From: Planctomycetaceae bacterium
GTDB taxonomy: Bacteria > Planctomycetota > Planctomycetia > Planctomycetales > Planctomycetaceae
Length of the DNA stretch: 64,000 bases
NCBI GenBank assembly: GCA_021732785.1
Contig: JAKFUG010000037.1
Coordinates: forward strand, 1 to 64,000
Direction of reading: 5' to 3'
In this document: one piece after another, positions 1 through 7,704 of the stretch
Layout of the letters: every line of letters begins with the position of its first letter
How positions within the stretch are numbered: the first letter of the stretch is position 1
Notes under the pieces: generated by a model
What the model was told of the DNA's origin: nothing
The model's input: only the letters and a program-made list of their open reading frames with translations
Database searches by the model: none
Position numbers and translations under genes: made by a program

Positions 1-42
1 CGCGCACATCGGGCGGCAAAGCAGCCAACTCTTCAGGACTGA

Positions 43-873
43 TCGGTCGCGACGACATCCCACAGATGTCGCCCATTTCTCAATCCGCGAGAAGCCCAAA
101 TTCCGTCCCCGCCCTGTGAACGGTTACCAGCCAACCTCGTCGACAGACCGATCAGTGCATTTCGCTGCCCTTCAGATGCTGGAGAGAACATCGTGGTCCA
201 AAGTACTGTTCTCGCTGGTGTTCCGTTCGGTCGTTCGAACTACTTCGGCGTCGCTGGTTGCAGTCCTGAAATTCCCGGTGTCAATGCAACTCCACCCGCT
301 GCCAACAATCCAGTTATGGGAAATATCGGTAATGGTGCTGGCATTGGTGTGTATGTTATTGTCCCGGCTCCGGGGGCTCCCTACTCGACTCTGTTGCCCA
401 GTAACATTTTTGTCCACCCTAACTATTACCGTGGCACTTTCGGTGCGAACAGCAAGCGTGGTTTCCGTGATATGACTGACGGCACCAGCAATATCGTCGT
501 TGTCGGCGAACGGTACACCCCGCTCAACGGTCGTTCGGGGACGGAAGGTGTCGTCGGTGATGGCGCTTGGGCGGGTATTCAAGGTTTTCAGGCGGCACTT
601 GCGACCCCAAACACTGGTGCGGGTTCGGTTCCAACGACGGGCGGTAAGATCGGAGAAGCTGCAACATTGGGTGAGTGCACATTCAGTATCAATCACAACT
701 TCACGTCGGCTTACCCACGTCCACAAACAACCGGATTTGGAAGTATGCACACCGGCGGTGCTCATTTCCTGATGGCTGATGGTGCCGTTCGCTTTATCAG
801 CCAAAACGTTGACCTGACCACCTACCGCAACCTGTCCACCATCAACGACGGTGCTGTTATCGGCGACTTCTAA
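43..873 (+). CDS. DUF1559 family (prepilin-like) protein, 5' end missing or frame-broken
   Basis: The frame is open from 43 to a TAA at 871-873 and carries the C-terminal two thirds of a planctomycete DUF1559 protein: FRCPSD (160-177), SNYFGVAG, GFRDMTDGTSNIVVVGER, GSMHTGGAHFLMADGAVRFI and a C-terminal GAVIGDF. DUF1559 proteins are normally 300-350 residues with a type IV pilin-like methylation segment; that N-terminal part is absent. The same frame has a TGA at 40-42 and no credible start before GTG 193, which would cut off the conserved CPSD motif. Either the gene is frameshifted between about 100 and 150 (another frame is open up to a TGA at 117-119) or it is a decayed copy. Family assignment is firm; integrity is doubtful. 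Confidence 0.75.
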   Translation, partial: SVATTSHRCRPFLNPREAQIPSPPCERLPANLVDRPISAFRCPSDAGENIVVQSTVLAGVPFGRSNYFGVAGCSPEIPGVNATPPAANNPVMGNIGNGAGIGVYVIVPAPGAPYSTLLPSNIFVHPNYYRGTFGANSKRGFRDMTDGTSNIVVVGERYTPLNGRSGTEGVVGDGAWAGIQGFQAALATPNTGAGSVPTTGGKIGEAATLGECTFSINHNFTSAYPRPQTTGFGSMHTGGAHFLMADGAVRFISQNVDLTTYRNLSTINDGAVIGDF

Positions 874-934
874 TAGCCACGGCGAAAGGGTGTTACGAAG
901 CGTTAAACACTCTTTTCCAATATTTAAGCAATAC

Positions 935-964
935 ATATAGCCCAGCGTATCTGCTGGGCTATAT
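935..964. terminator. Perfect 12-bp hairpin 3' of the DUF1559 gene
   Basis: ATATAGCCCAGC at 935-946 and its exact complement at 953-964 flank a 6-nt loop, about 60 nt after the stop. There is no T-tract on the plus strand, so it may act as an RNA 3'-end stabiliser or a weak terminator. Confidence 0.5.
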
Positions 965-1041
965 GAGTTCATACGCTATCACAGATTTAGCTGGTGGCTT
1001 GTTTGCCGAAACAGCAATTGATGCTGCCGTGTCGCACGATT

Positions 1042-1107
1042 CTATCCGCCGTCTCGAATTTTGTTCACCAACCGATCAAAATCACGCTCGAATTCTTCAT
1101 CGGTCAT
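1042..1107 (-). other. 21-codon ORF, possible remnant of a C-terminus
   Basis: ATG at 1107 to TAG at 1042 encodes MTDEEFERDFDRLVNKIRDG plus one Gly. The composition (acidic, amphipathic helix) looks like real protein, and the same frame reads NPDARSPQ just upstream of the ATG before an in-frame stop. It may be the tail of a larger decayed gene next to the truncated protease, or a true micro-ORF. No function is proposed. Confidence 0.25.
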
Positions 1108-1174
1108 TTGCGGAGAGCGGGCGTCCGGATTGCTTCAATTGTTCCAGAATTGTGTTGTGACGAGCATTGAACGC

Positions 1175-1453
1175 CTAAATTCCGGCGGCAACGATGGCTT
1201 TCACATCGTTTCGAGTGATCTTGAACTTGTGCCCATCTTCCAACACATGCATGTTCGTCGCGATGACCGACGGAGCTACAGCGAACCCACTTCCCATACT
1301 GACCGATTGTCCGTCGCGGTCGATCTTGTGGATTTGCACAACCGACTGTTTCACACGGTCGATCACGTCGGAAAGTTCTTCCGCTTGTGATGTGCCAGCG
1401 AAAAGAGCGGTACAAGTCGCAGCGATGATCACAGGAAAAGCCGTTCGGCACAT
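1175..1453 (-). pseudogene. Truncated trypsin-like (HtrA/DegP-type) serine protease remnant
   Basis: Starting at ATG 1453, with GCGGAG eight bases upstream, the 92-residue product has a signal peptide (MCRTAFPVIIAATCTALFAG) and then SVVQIHKIDRDGQ, GSGFAVAPSVIATNMHVLEDG. This is the first beta-barrel of a chymotrypsin-fold protease including the catalytic His (TNMHV). The frame ends at TAG soon after, before the catalytic Asp and Ser segments, which are not found in any frame of the 300 nt downstream. A full protease domain needs about 200 residues, so the protein should lack catalysis. It is probably a decayed gene; a short secreted product cannot be excluded. Confidence 0.6.
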
Positions 1454-1695
1454 TTGACGAACTCCGCGAACGATGCAAAAGCGACACATCGTCATTCTCA
1501 TGTCCCGAGAACGGTTGTCAACTCGCACTGTCGGCTCTGCTGAAGTCGCTGCGAACGTCACGTTAACGTCACAGGCGTATGTACGCCGATTTCGTCTCAA
1601 ACGGGTTTTATTGGGGCTAGTCGTGTCGATAGAATGGCTATAGGATCAAGTAAATTCAGAAGCTGACGGTATACTCGAAACAGAGAAGACGGCCG

Positions 1696-3540
1696 ATGAC
1701 CCCGATCATCATTGCCTGCCCGGCGTGTGGACGCGAATTGAAGATTCGCGACCGCAATCTGCTGGGCCGCAAGGGAAAGTGTCCCAAATGCGGACACGCA
1801 TTCCTGATGGAAGAACCCGCCGAAGTCGAGCTGGAACTGGCCGAGAACAGCCTTCCCGCCGAAGGGACCGGGGCCCGCTGGGTCGCCCCGAACAAACCCC
1901 AGCCGGTTGCTCCGGCACCGGTGGCCGCGCCGTTCACCGTGTCCGCAACCCCGCCCATTTTGTCGCCCGAACTGATCGCGGCCCCGTTGCCGGTCGTGCG
2001 CCGTCGCTCGTCCAAAGGGCAATGGGTGAAATGGGTGGTGGCCGCCGTTGTGTTGTGTGGCGTCGCCGGAGTCGGTGCGTTTGCCTGGAACAATCGCCCG
2101 CCGGAATCGCACCGGGCGAATGCCGGACCAGACCGGAAAGACAACAATCACACCGAGCATTCCGCAATCGTTGGCGGCACAACCCATGCGGAATCGCTCA
2201 CCGCCAGCCCGACGAAGGGGACGCCCATCCCGCTGGAAATGCTGCCGTCGGGTGCCCAAATCCTGATGCACATTCGCCCCGCGGAACTCTGGCAGGCCGA
2301 AAGCCAGGGCGAAGAATTCCGCTACTGTCTCGGCCCGCTCGGTGAGTTTCTTGACCAGCAGATCAAAACCGTCTGCAAGAAGCCGCCGCAGGAAATTGAA
2401 TCGGCGCTGTTCGCATGGATCGCCAACACTCGCGGCACACCGCCGAGCATGGCCGTCGTGGTCCGCTTGAAAGACGAAGCGAAGAAGAGCGAACTGCTCG
2501 ACATGTTCGGCGGCGAACGGGTCGAGACCTACGGCCGCCCGGTGTATGTCAACAACGATCAGGCCGCGCTCATTCTCGATCTGAAAACGTATGCCATCGG
2601 TCCCGCCAAATTCGCGCAGGACATGGTCGAATCGATCGGCGGCCACGCGGCCTTCTCGTCCGGCGTCGAAGAAATTATGGCCAAGACCGATCGCGATCGG
2701 CACTTCACCATCATCTTCGAACCCACCGCCGTGCTGCTCGATGAAGAGTTTCTCGCACCGACGGCGGCGCGACCGTTGCTCCGCGAGTGCATGGACTGGT
2801 TCGGTGACGACGCCGAAGCCGTGGCGTGGTCCTTCCAACTTGAACAGAATCGCTTCTTCTCCGATCTGGTCGTGCGGAACAAGACCACGGTTCGCCCCAT
2901 GGCTTTGGAAGAGCGGATGCTGGAAAAAGTCGGACAGATCCCCAAAGACCTATGGCGGCTGGTGCAACAGATGAAACCGACGGAAGTCGGCAAACGCAAA
3001 GTCATCGGCCGCTTGCCGGCGATGACCAAAGCCTTCGCGATGTCCACGGTCGGCAGCACTGGCAGTCGGCATGTCGAGTTGATCACCCCGCTGCCGGAAC
3101 GGGCCGCACCGAACTTGGCGTTGGGAGCGCTGCTCGCCTGGGACGAAGGGACACGGACGAAATTCAGCAGCAAACCCACGGGCAGCGGCAGCGATGAACC
3201 GAAGTCCAGCGTTCCGGTGGCCGAACGGTTGAAGAAGAAAATCGATATTGATTTCCGCCGGACGCCGTTGCAGGACGCCGTGGCTTACATTGCAGACGAA
3301 ACGAAAGTGAAGATCGACATCGATGGGGACGCGCTGAAGCTCGCCGGTTACACCAAGAACATGACGCAGGAATTCAAGATGGATCAGGCCACGGGACTCG
3401 CGACCTTCGAGAAGATTTTCACGGTGAAGGGTCAGGAAAAGCTCTGTCTGGTGATTGATGAGAAGAACAACCAGGCCATCGTGATGACCCATCAGGCGGC
3501 GGAAGCCAAAGGCTTGAAGCCGTATTCGTTCAAGCCGTAA
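1696..3540 (+). CDS. Zinc-ribbon, single-TM protein with C-terminal secretin/TonB short N-terminal-like domain
   Basis: The 614-residue product starts with a double-CxxC zinc ribbon (CPACGREL...GKCPKCGHAF, residues 8-35). A Pro/Ala linker and one membrane helix (GQWVKWVVAAVVLCGVAGVG, about 106-131) follow, then a large outward-facing region with no recognised catalytic motif. The last ~100 residues (IDIDFRRTPLQDAVAYIADE onward) have the STN pattern of secretins and TonB receptors, in which a small beta-alpha unit binds or senses partners. The stop codon overlaps the start of the next gene (TAATG), so the two are translationally coupled and probably act together. The exact role is unknown; an envelope-spanning regulatory or assembly protein is an inference. 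Confidence 0.8.
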   Translation: MTPIIIACPACGRELKIRDRNLLGRKGKCPKCGHAFLMEEPAEVELELAENSLPAEGTGARWVAPNKPQPVAPAPVAAPFTVSATPPILSPELIAAPLPVVRRRSSKGQWVKWVVAAVVLCGVAGVGAFAWNNRPPESHRANAGPDRKDNNHTEHSAIVGGTTHAESLTASPTKGTPIPLEMLPSGAQILMHIRPAELWQAESQGEEFRYCLGPLGEFLDQQIKTVCKKPPQEIESALFAWIANTRGTPPSMAVVVRLKDEAKKSELLDMFGGERVETYGRPVYVNNDQAALILDLKTYAIGPAKFAQDMVESIGGHAAFSSGVEEIMAKTDRDRHFTIIFEPTAVLLDEEFLAPTAARPLLRECMDWFGDDAEAVAWSFQLEQNRFFSDLVVRNKTTVRPMALEERMLEKVGQIPKDLWRLVQQMKPTEVGKRKVIGRLPAMTKAFAMSTVGSTGSRHVELITPLPERAAPNLALGALLAWDEGTRTKFSSKPTGSGSDEPKSSVPVAERLKKKIDIDFRRTPLQDAVAYIADETKVKIDIDGDALKLAGYTKNMTQEFKMDQATGLATFEKIFTVKGQEKLCLVIDEKNNQAIVMTHQAAEAKGLKPYSFKP

Positions 3541-5096
3541 TGGAAGGGGACGGGGACGTCGCGATGCCGCACGCTGCGCCGGTCGAAGGAACCACCGAGC
3601 GACCGCGCTGTCCCGCTTGCCGCGTGGAATTGCGGATCCGCGACGACAAGGGGACGGACCCCGTGTTCGCGTGCCCGGAGTGTCAAACGCCCTTGCGCCT
3701 CGACCGCAATGATGCCGGTCTGCTCATCGTTGTCTTAGCGCAATCGCCGCCTGTGCCCAAAGCGGCGGCATTGAAAAAGCCCGTTCGACGCCCCGCGCCA
3801 ACGACCGTTCCCAAAACCGAACGTCCCGATCATTCGCTGCTGCTGTTCGGTGCGGGAGCCGCGATTGTCACTCTTCTGATTTTGAGTTGGTTGATTCTGA
3901 AGGACCGGACGGAAGTCACTGTCACTCCGCCCGCCGAAGTGCCGATTACGGACGTCCCGGAGAGCACGCCTCCGGTCGCTGAACTTGACCCGCTCGAAGA
4001 ACGTCTCACGAAACTCGCCGAACAGATTCGCGCCCACTTTGCGGAGACCACGTCCTTCCCAACCACAGCCGATGCGACGAGTTCGCTCCCCGTCGCGCAA
4101 CAATTCAGTTGGCTGGCCCGTTTGGAAGCCCGCAATGAAGCCTTGCCGACGGAACGCAAACCGCTCTTCAGCAAGCCGTGGAACGATCCGGTCAACGAAC
4201 CGTTTGTAGGTCGACGCATCACGGACTATCTGAACCCGTCCCTCGGCACCATGGTCGGCGATGACGGCCGCCCCGCGACGCACTTTGCGGGAGTCGCCGG
4301 CGTGGGCCGTGACGCCGCCGACCTGCCCTCCGGTCACCCCCGCGCAGGCATGTTTGGCACGAAACGCACCACCACCGTGCAGGATGTCCGCGATGGTCTG
4401 GCGAACGTGGTGATGGTCCTCGGCGTCGAATCCCAACTCGGCTCATGGGCCGATCCCGGTCGCGCGACGGTCCGGCCCCTGACATCGCCGCCCTACTTGC
4501 ACGGCCCGGACGGCTTCGGCGGCGGAACCGGCAAGCCCTTGCCCGCACTCATGGCCGATGGGAGCGTCCGTTTGTTCGCCGCCGACACCGATCCCGCGCT
4601 ACTGCGACGTCTCGCGGCCATTGCCGATGGGCTGCCGCTCGATCTGAAAGTTCCGGGCGAACCGGGCGACGTGAGCCCCGCAACATCGCCCCCCGTACAA
4701 TCCGTCGCAGTCAACGATCCCGACAATCCCCCCGTCTCCGCGCTGACAGCCATCACCGCGGCTCAGCGGCCCGCCATCGTCCGCCCGCCAGTCGCCCCTT
4801 TGCTGCAACAACCGCTGACCTCGTTTCAGCAAACGAAACCGGTGAGTCGCCGTGAGCTGCTGACCATTGCCGCGGACCTGCTCGGTCGCCCCGTGGTGTT
4901 TGATCAGGAAAACCTCGGCCCGGTGACCGAACAATTGGACGCGAAAGTCACCTTCTCGCTGACAGACACCACCGTCGCCGGCGTGCTCGAACAACTGCTG
5001 AACGGCACCGAACTGGAATTGGCCATCGGACCGGAACAGGCCACGGTCCGGCAGCGAACCGTCGGTGCCACGTCTGCCATTCGGCTGGAACCGTGA
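3540..5096 (+). CDS. Zinc-ribbon, single-TM protein with embedded DUF1559-like core and C-terminal STN-like domain
   Basis: This 518-residue paralog-like partner of the preceding gene overlaps its stop by one base (TAATG). It has an N-terminal zinc ribbon (CPACRVEL...FACPECQTPL, about 24-51), one TM helix (LLLFGAGAAIVTLLILSWLI, about 98-120), then a region like the C-terminal half of DUF1559 proteins (DVRDGLANVVMVLGVE and LPALMADGSVRLF). It ends with an STN-like unit (RRELLTIAADLLGRPVVFDQ onward) as in its partner. The DUF1559 core without a pilin N-terminus, placed between zinc ribbon and STN, is unusual. ATG 3564 is an alternative start. No enzymatic motif is seen. Confidence 0.8.
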   Translation: MEGDGDVAMPHAAPVEGTTERPRCPACRVELRIRDDKGTDPVFACPECQTPLRLDRNDAGLLIVVLAQSPPVPKAAALKKPVRRPAPTTVPKTERPDHSLLLFGAGAAIVTLLILSWLILKDRTEVTVTPPAEVPITDVPESTPPVAELDPLEERLTKLAEQIRAHFAETTSFPTTADATSSLPVAQQFSWLARLEARNEALPTERKPLFSKPWNDPVNEPFVGRRITDYLNPSLGTMVGDDGRPATHFAGVAGVGRDAADLPSGHPRAGMFGTKRTTTVQDVRDGLANVVMVLGVESQLGSWADPGRATVRPLTSPPYLHGPDGFGGGTGKPLPALMADGSVRLFAADTDPALLRRLAAIADGLPLDLKVPGEPGDVSPATSPPVQSVAVNDPDNPPVSALTAITAAQRPAIVRPPVAPLLQQPLTSFQQTKPVSRRELLTIAADLLGRPVVFDQENLGPVTEQLDAKVTFSLTDTTVAGVLEQLLNGTELELAIGPEQATVRQRTVGATSAIRLEP

Positions 5097-5103
5097 GGAT
5101 TTT

Positions 5104-5433
5104 GTGGAACTCGACGACACAATTTGTTACTGCTTCCACATTTCGAAGCGGAAGATTTTCAATCACATCCGCGTGCATAAGCCGCGCGTGCCGAGCCAGC
5201 TCAGCGATTGCGGCGGGGCGGGCACGGGCTGCGGCTGGTGCGTGCCATTTCTGAAACGTTACTTCGCCGAAGGCCAGCCGGGAGCAACGACCGATGCGCT
5301 TTCAGCCAGCGATTACGAGCAACAACGGGCCGGTTACATCCGCGCGGGTAAAGGCCGCCCCGCCGCCGGTGCCAAGCCGCTGCCGCCGGAATCGCCGCCG
5401 TCATCATCCGATGCCCCCACGAAGGAAATTTAA
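5104..5433 (+). CDS. BFD-like [2Fe-2S]-binding protein
   Basis: The 109-residue product has the Cys pattern of the bacterioferritin-associated ferredoxin (BFD) fold: ICYCFHISKRKI near the N-terminus and DCGGAGTGCGWC about 30 residues later, giving C-x-C...C-x6-C-x2-C for one [2Fe-2S] cluster. A Pro/Ser-rich tail of about 50 residues follows. I chose GTG 5104, preceded by GAGGA; an upstream ATG at 5065 lies inside the previous gene. BFD-type domains move electrons to bacterioferritin or form part of larger oxidoreductases or nitrite reductases; here it stands alone, eight bases after the stop of a membrane-protein gene. Physiological partner unknown. Confidence 0.8.
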   Translation: MELDDTICYCFHISKRKIFNHIRVHKPRVPSQLSDCGGAGTGCGWCVPFLKRYFAEGQPGATTDALSASDYEQQRAGYIRAGKGRPAAGAKPLPPESPPSSSDAPTKEI

Positions 5434-5446
5434 TCAACGATCTGGT

Positions 5447-5516
5447 GTGTGCCACTGGCTCTGCCAGTGTCTTTCGAATGGGAGAAAAGGCAACACTGGC
5501 AGAGCCAGTGGCACAC
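5447..5516. repeat. Family A inverted repeat, copy 1
   Basis: The arm contains GTGCCACTGGCTCTGCCAGT and is repeated in inverted orientation after a ~20 nt spacer. Each arm is itself a hairpin (CACTGGC-TCT-GCCAGTG). It begins 14 nt after the stop of the BFD-like gene. Confidence 0.9.
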
Positions 5517-5635
5517 AAGAGTCAGCTCTCACCGCATGAATGGGAGCACGAACAGACAATCATCGTTCACTTTGTGTCGTGATAGAATGCGGGCATCGTC
5601 TCCACGTCATCGCCTCATCCGCGGGCCTCTCGTTC

Positions 5636-6280
5636 ATGCCGCTCCGTCTCACAGTGACATTGCCGCGCGTCTTGCTGCTCGTGACGGCGTTACTGATTGT
5701 CAAAGTGACCGGGGTGGTGATGCTGGGGTATGTCAATTACTTCCCGCCGAATTTCCAGTCCGATTTTCTGCACGGGCGTGAAAGTTATTTTTTTACGCGG
5801 TACCAGTGGGCGTTCTATCCGCACATTGTGTCCGGGCCCGTGTCGTTATTTCTCGGACTGGTGCTGCTCAGTGACCGTTTTCGAGTTCGTTTCCCGCACT
5901 GGCACCGGTGGTTGGGCCGCGTGCAGACCATTTGTGTCCTCGGGGTCATGCTGCCGAGCGGTTTGGTGATGGCGTTCGATGCCGCCGCCGGGCCGTATGC
6001 GACCGTGGGGTTCGTGATGCTCACCGCCCTGACGGCGACAAGCACGGTCCTCGGCTGGCGGGCCGCGGTCCAGCGACGGTTTCTGGTCCATCGCCGCTGG
6101 ATGCTGCGCAGTTACGTGCTGCTCTGCTCGGCAGTCGTGTTACGAATCATCGGCGGCATCGGCACCGTGCTGGAAGTCCAAGCGCTGTCGTTCGATCTGC
6201 TTGCCACCTGGGCCAGTTGGGTCGTGCCGTTGATTGTGTTGGAACTGTACGGATTGCGCACGCGCCGCACGCAGTCATAA
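5636..6280 (+). CDS. DUF2306 family integral membrane protein
   Basis: The 214-residue product from ATG 5636 begins MPLRLTVTLPRVLLLVTALL and has about six predicted membrane helices. Conserved features of DUF2306 are visible: YQWAFYPHIVSGPVSLFLG, the HWHRWLGR motif between helices, and FLVHRRWMLRSY. The positions of conserved His residues in this family suggest haem or metal binding in the membrane, but no biochemical role is established. An in-frame ATG at 5540 would add a polar 32-residue leader unlike the family, so the later start is preferred. It is convergent with the next DUF1559 gene. Confidence 0.8.
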   Translation: MPLRLTVTLPRVLLLVTALLIVKVTGVVMLGYVNYFPPNFQSDFLHGRESYFFTRYQWAFYPHIVSGPVSLFLGLVLLSDRFRVRFPHWHRWLGRVQTICVLGVMLPSGLVMAFDAAAGPYATVGFVMLTALTATSTVLGWRAAVQRRFLVHRRWMLRSYVLLCSAVVLRIIGGIGTVLEVQALSFDLLATWASWVVPLIVLELYGLRTRRTQS

Positions 6281-6300
6281 GAATCGCTTTGCGAGTGATG

Positions 6301-6383
6301 GTGTGCCACTGGCTCTGCCAGTGTCTTCTCTCGATGTGCGATGGGACGGTCATCCCAGAGCACTGGCAGAGCCAGTGGCACAC
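6301..6383. repeat. Family A inverted repeat, copy 2
   Basis: Two inverted CCACTGGCTCTGCCAGTG arms around a ~35 nt spacer, lying between the convergent stops of the DUF2306 gene (6280) and a DUF1559 gene (6408). Confidence 0.9.
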
Positions 6384-6407
6384 CGGATCGCGGACTGTTT
6401 GTTCGCT

Positions 6408-7163
6408 TCAAAACTCGCCCACGGTGTCTTTCCCGTCGATGGTCACCAGCGCGTGACGCTGTTCGGCGGGCAGGTTGATGCTGAGGAATCGCACGCTGCC
6501 GTCGGCGAGCAACGCATGCCATCCGCCGGTATGGGACATTTTCGATTTCGCACCGAAACCGAGCAGCAGTGCTTCATCCACATCGTTCGGGGACATCCAC
6601 GGCACGGCATGCTCGGCATCAACTTCGATCACCAGCAGCGTGTTGGATGTCCCGTCGGTGATGTCCTTCAGCGAACACGACGCCCCGCGACGCAGGCAAC
6701 TCTGCGGGGTCACGACGGCCATGTAAGTCGTGTGGTCTTGTTGTCCCTTCACCTCCGGACAGAGATAATAAGGATAGGGCCACGGATGATCTTTCAAGGC
6801 GGCCACATTCACCGGGTCGTCCCACGGTTTGGTGAAATCAATCCGGTTGTACAACGGCTGCTGATCCATGTACGGCAGAAGCAACGTCCGCCAACTGTGC
6901 AACGGCTTTCCGTCTGCATCCACCGTGTAAACCGGCGGAAATGCACCGTAGGTGTCGTGATAGTTGTGCAATGCCAAACCGATCTGCTTGAGATTATTCT
7001 TGCACTGCGTATGGCGGGCTGCATGACGGGCTCCTACTCCACGATGAAGTGGGGACAAGAACGCGAACAACACGCCGAGAATCGCCAGCACGACGAGGAC
7101 TTCGATCAGCGTGAACCCGCGCGGCGGCGACGTGGCTTTCACCGGACATGGAGACAGGGTCAT
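6408..7163 (-). CDS. DUF1559 prepilin-like protein
   Basis: The 251-residue product starts at ATG 7163 behind a good GGGGAGAT ribosome site. It has a classical type IV prepilin segment, [20 protein letters not shown] (cleavage after the Gly, Glu at mature +5), then [51 protein letters not shown] and [17 protein letters not shown]1559 proteins are greatly expanded in planctomycetes and are thought to be secreted or surface pseudopilins; their function is unproven. No pilus or type II secretion genes lie nearby. A 280 bp structured repeat lies upstream of its start. Confidence 0.9.
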   Translation of the reverse strand: MTLSPCPVKATSPPRGFTLIEVLVVLAILGVLFAFLSPLHRGVGARHAARHTQCKNNLKQIGLALHNYHDTYGAFPPVYTVDADGKPLHSWRTLLLPYMDQQPLYNRIDFTKPWDDPVNVAALKDHPWPYPYYLCPEVKGQQDHTTYMAVVTPQSCLRRGASCSLKDITDGTSNTLLVIEVDAEHAVPWMSPNDVDEALLLGFGAKSKMSHTGGWHALLADGSVRFLSINLPAEQRHALVTIDGKDTVGEF

Positions 7164-7293
7164 GGTGCGATCTCCCCAGGGAAAAAGGGGCAACCAGAAA
7201 CGTTGACGGATGATGGGATCAATCCTTCATTCTACGTCGCGGAGGTGACTCAACAAGAGGAATCACGCGGCGGAAACCGTGCGGGGGGCGAAA

Positions 7294-7627
7294 CCGCCAG
7301 CGAGCATCCGGTGTTTGGCAGGGAATATCCGTGAACAACTCCGGACTCCGGAGCCCCAACGGGGCGTGATTCGATAGCCCAGCCCGAGGTCTTCCGAAGG
7401 GCTGGGTTCGTGATCGCGCGGAACACGCAGCCCCACCGGGGCGTGACTCTTTCAGGATAAAGCGTTGCGCCACCTTCGGGGCTTGGCAAGGTCCTCCAAT
7501 CCGTTAACCCAGGGCTGCGCGAAGACGCTGCGCCCGGGGCTTTCGAATCGCGCCCCCTTCGGGGCTGAAGGCCAACCTTTCCACATCCGCCAGCCACCCG
7601 ACCCACCCCCCGCCAGCGAGCATCCGG
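7294..7627. repeat. Structured ~280 bp repeat, copy 1, with flanking 18-bp direct repeats
   Basis: Positions about 7308-7593 are roughly three-quarters identical to about 15847-16133 in the same orientation. The unit is a chain of small palindromes: CTCCGGACTCCGGAG, CCCCAACGGGG, a CCCAGCCC/GGGCTGGG stem, and a CCCCCTTCGGGG hairpin. This copy is bounded by identical 18-mers CCGCCAGCGAGCATCCGG at 7294-7311 and 7610-7627, resembling a target duplication. There is no ORF with protein-like composition. It fills the divergent spacer between the DUF1559 gene and the HEAT gene. Confidence 0.75.
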
Positions 7628-7704
7628 GCGGTTCCTCTCGCCGTGGGGAAATGGGGTGATACAATGGTTCCGGGAACAGTCGGGGGCATTTCGTGAGAGT
7701 GGGC

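Noticed and set aside
116-475. Separate plus-strand ORF overlapping the DUF1559 fragment
   Set aside because: The alternative frame lacks family motifs; the frame with CPSD and MADGAVRF motifs is the coding one.
1597-2838. Long minus-strand ORF opposite the zinc-ribbon gene
   Set aside because: Its sequence is the low-complexity antisense shadow of a GC-rich gene; the plus strand carries the zinc ribbon, TM helix and STN pattern.
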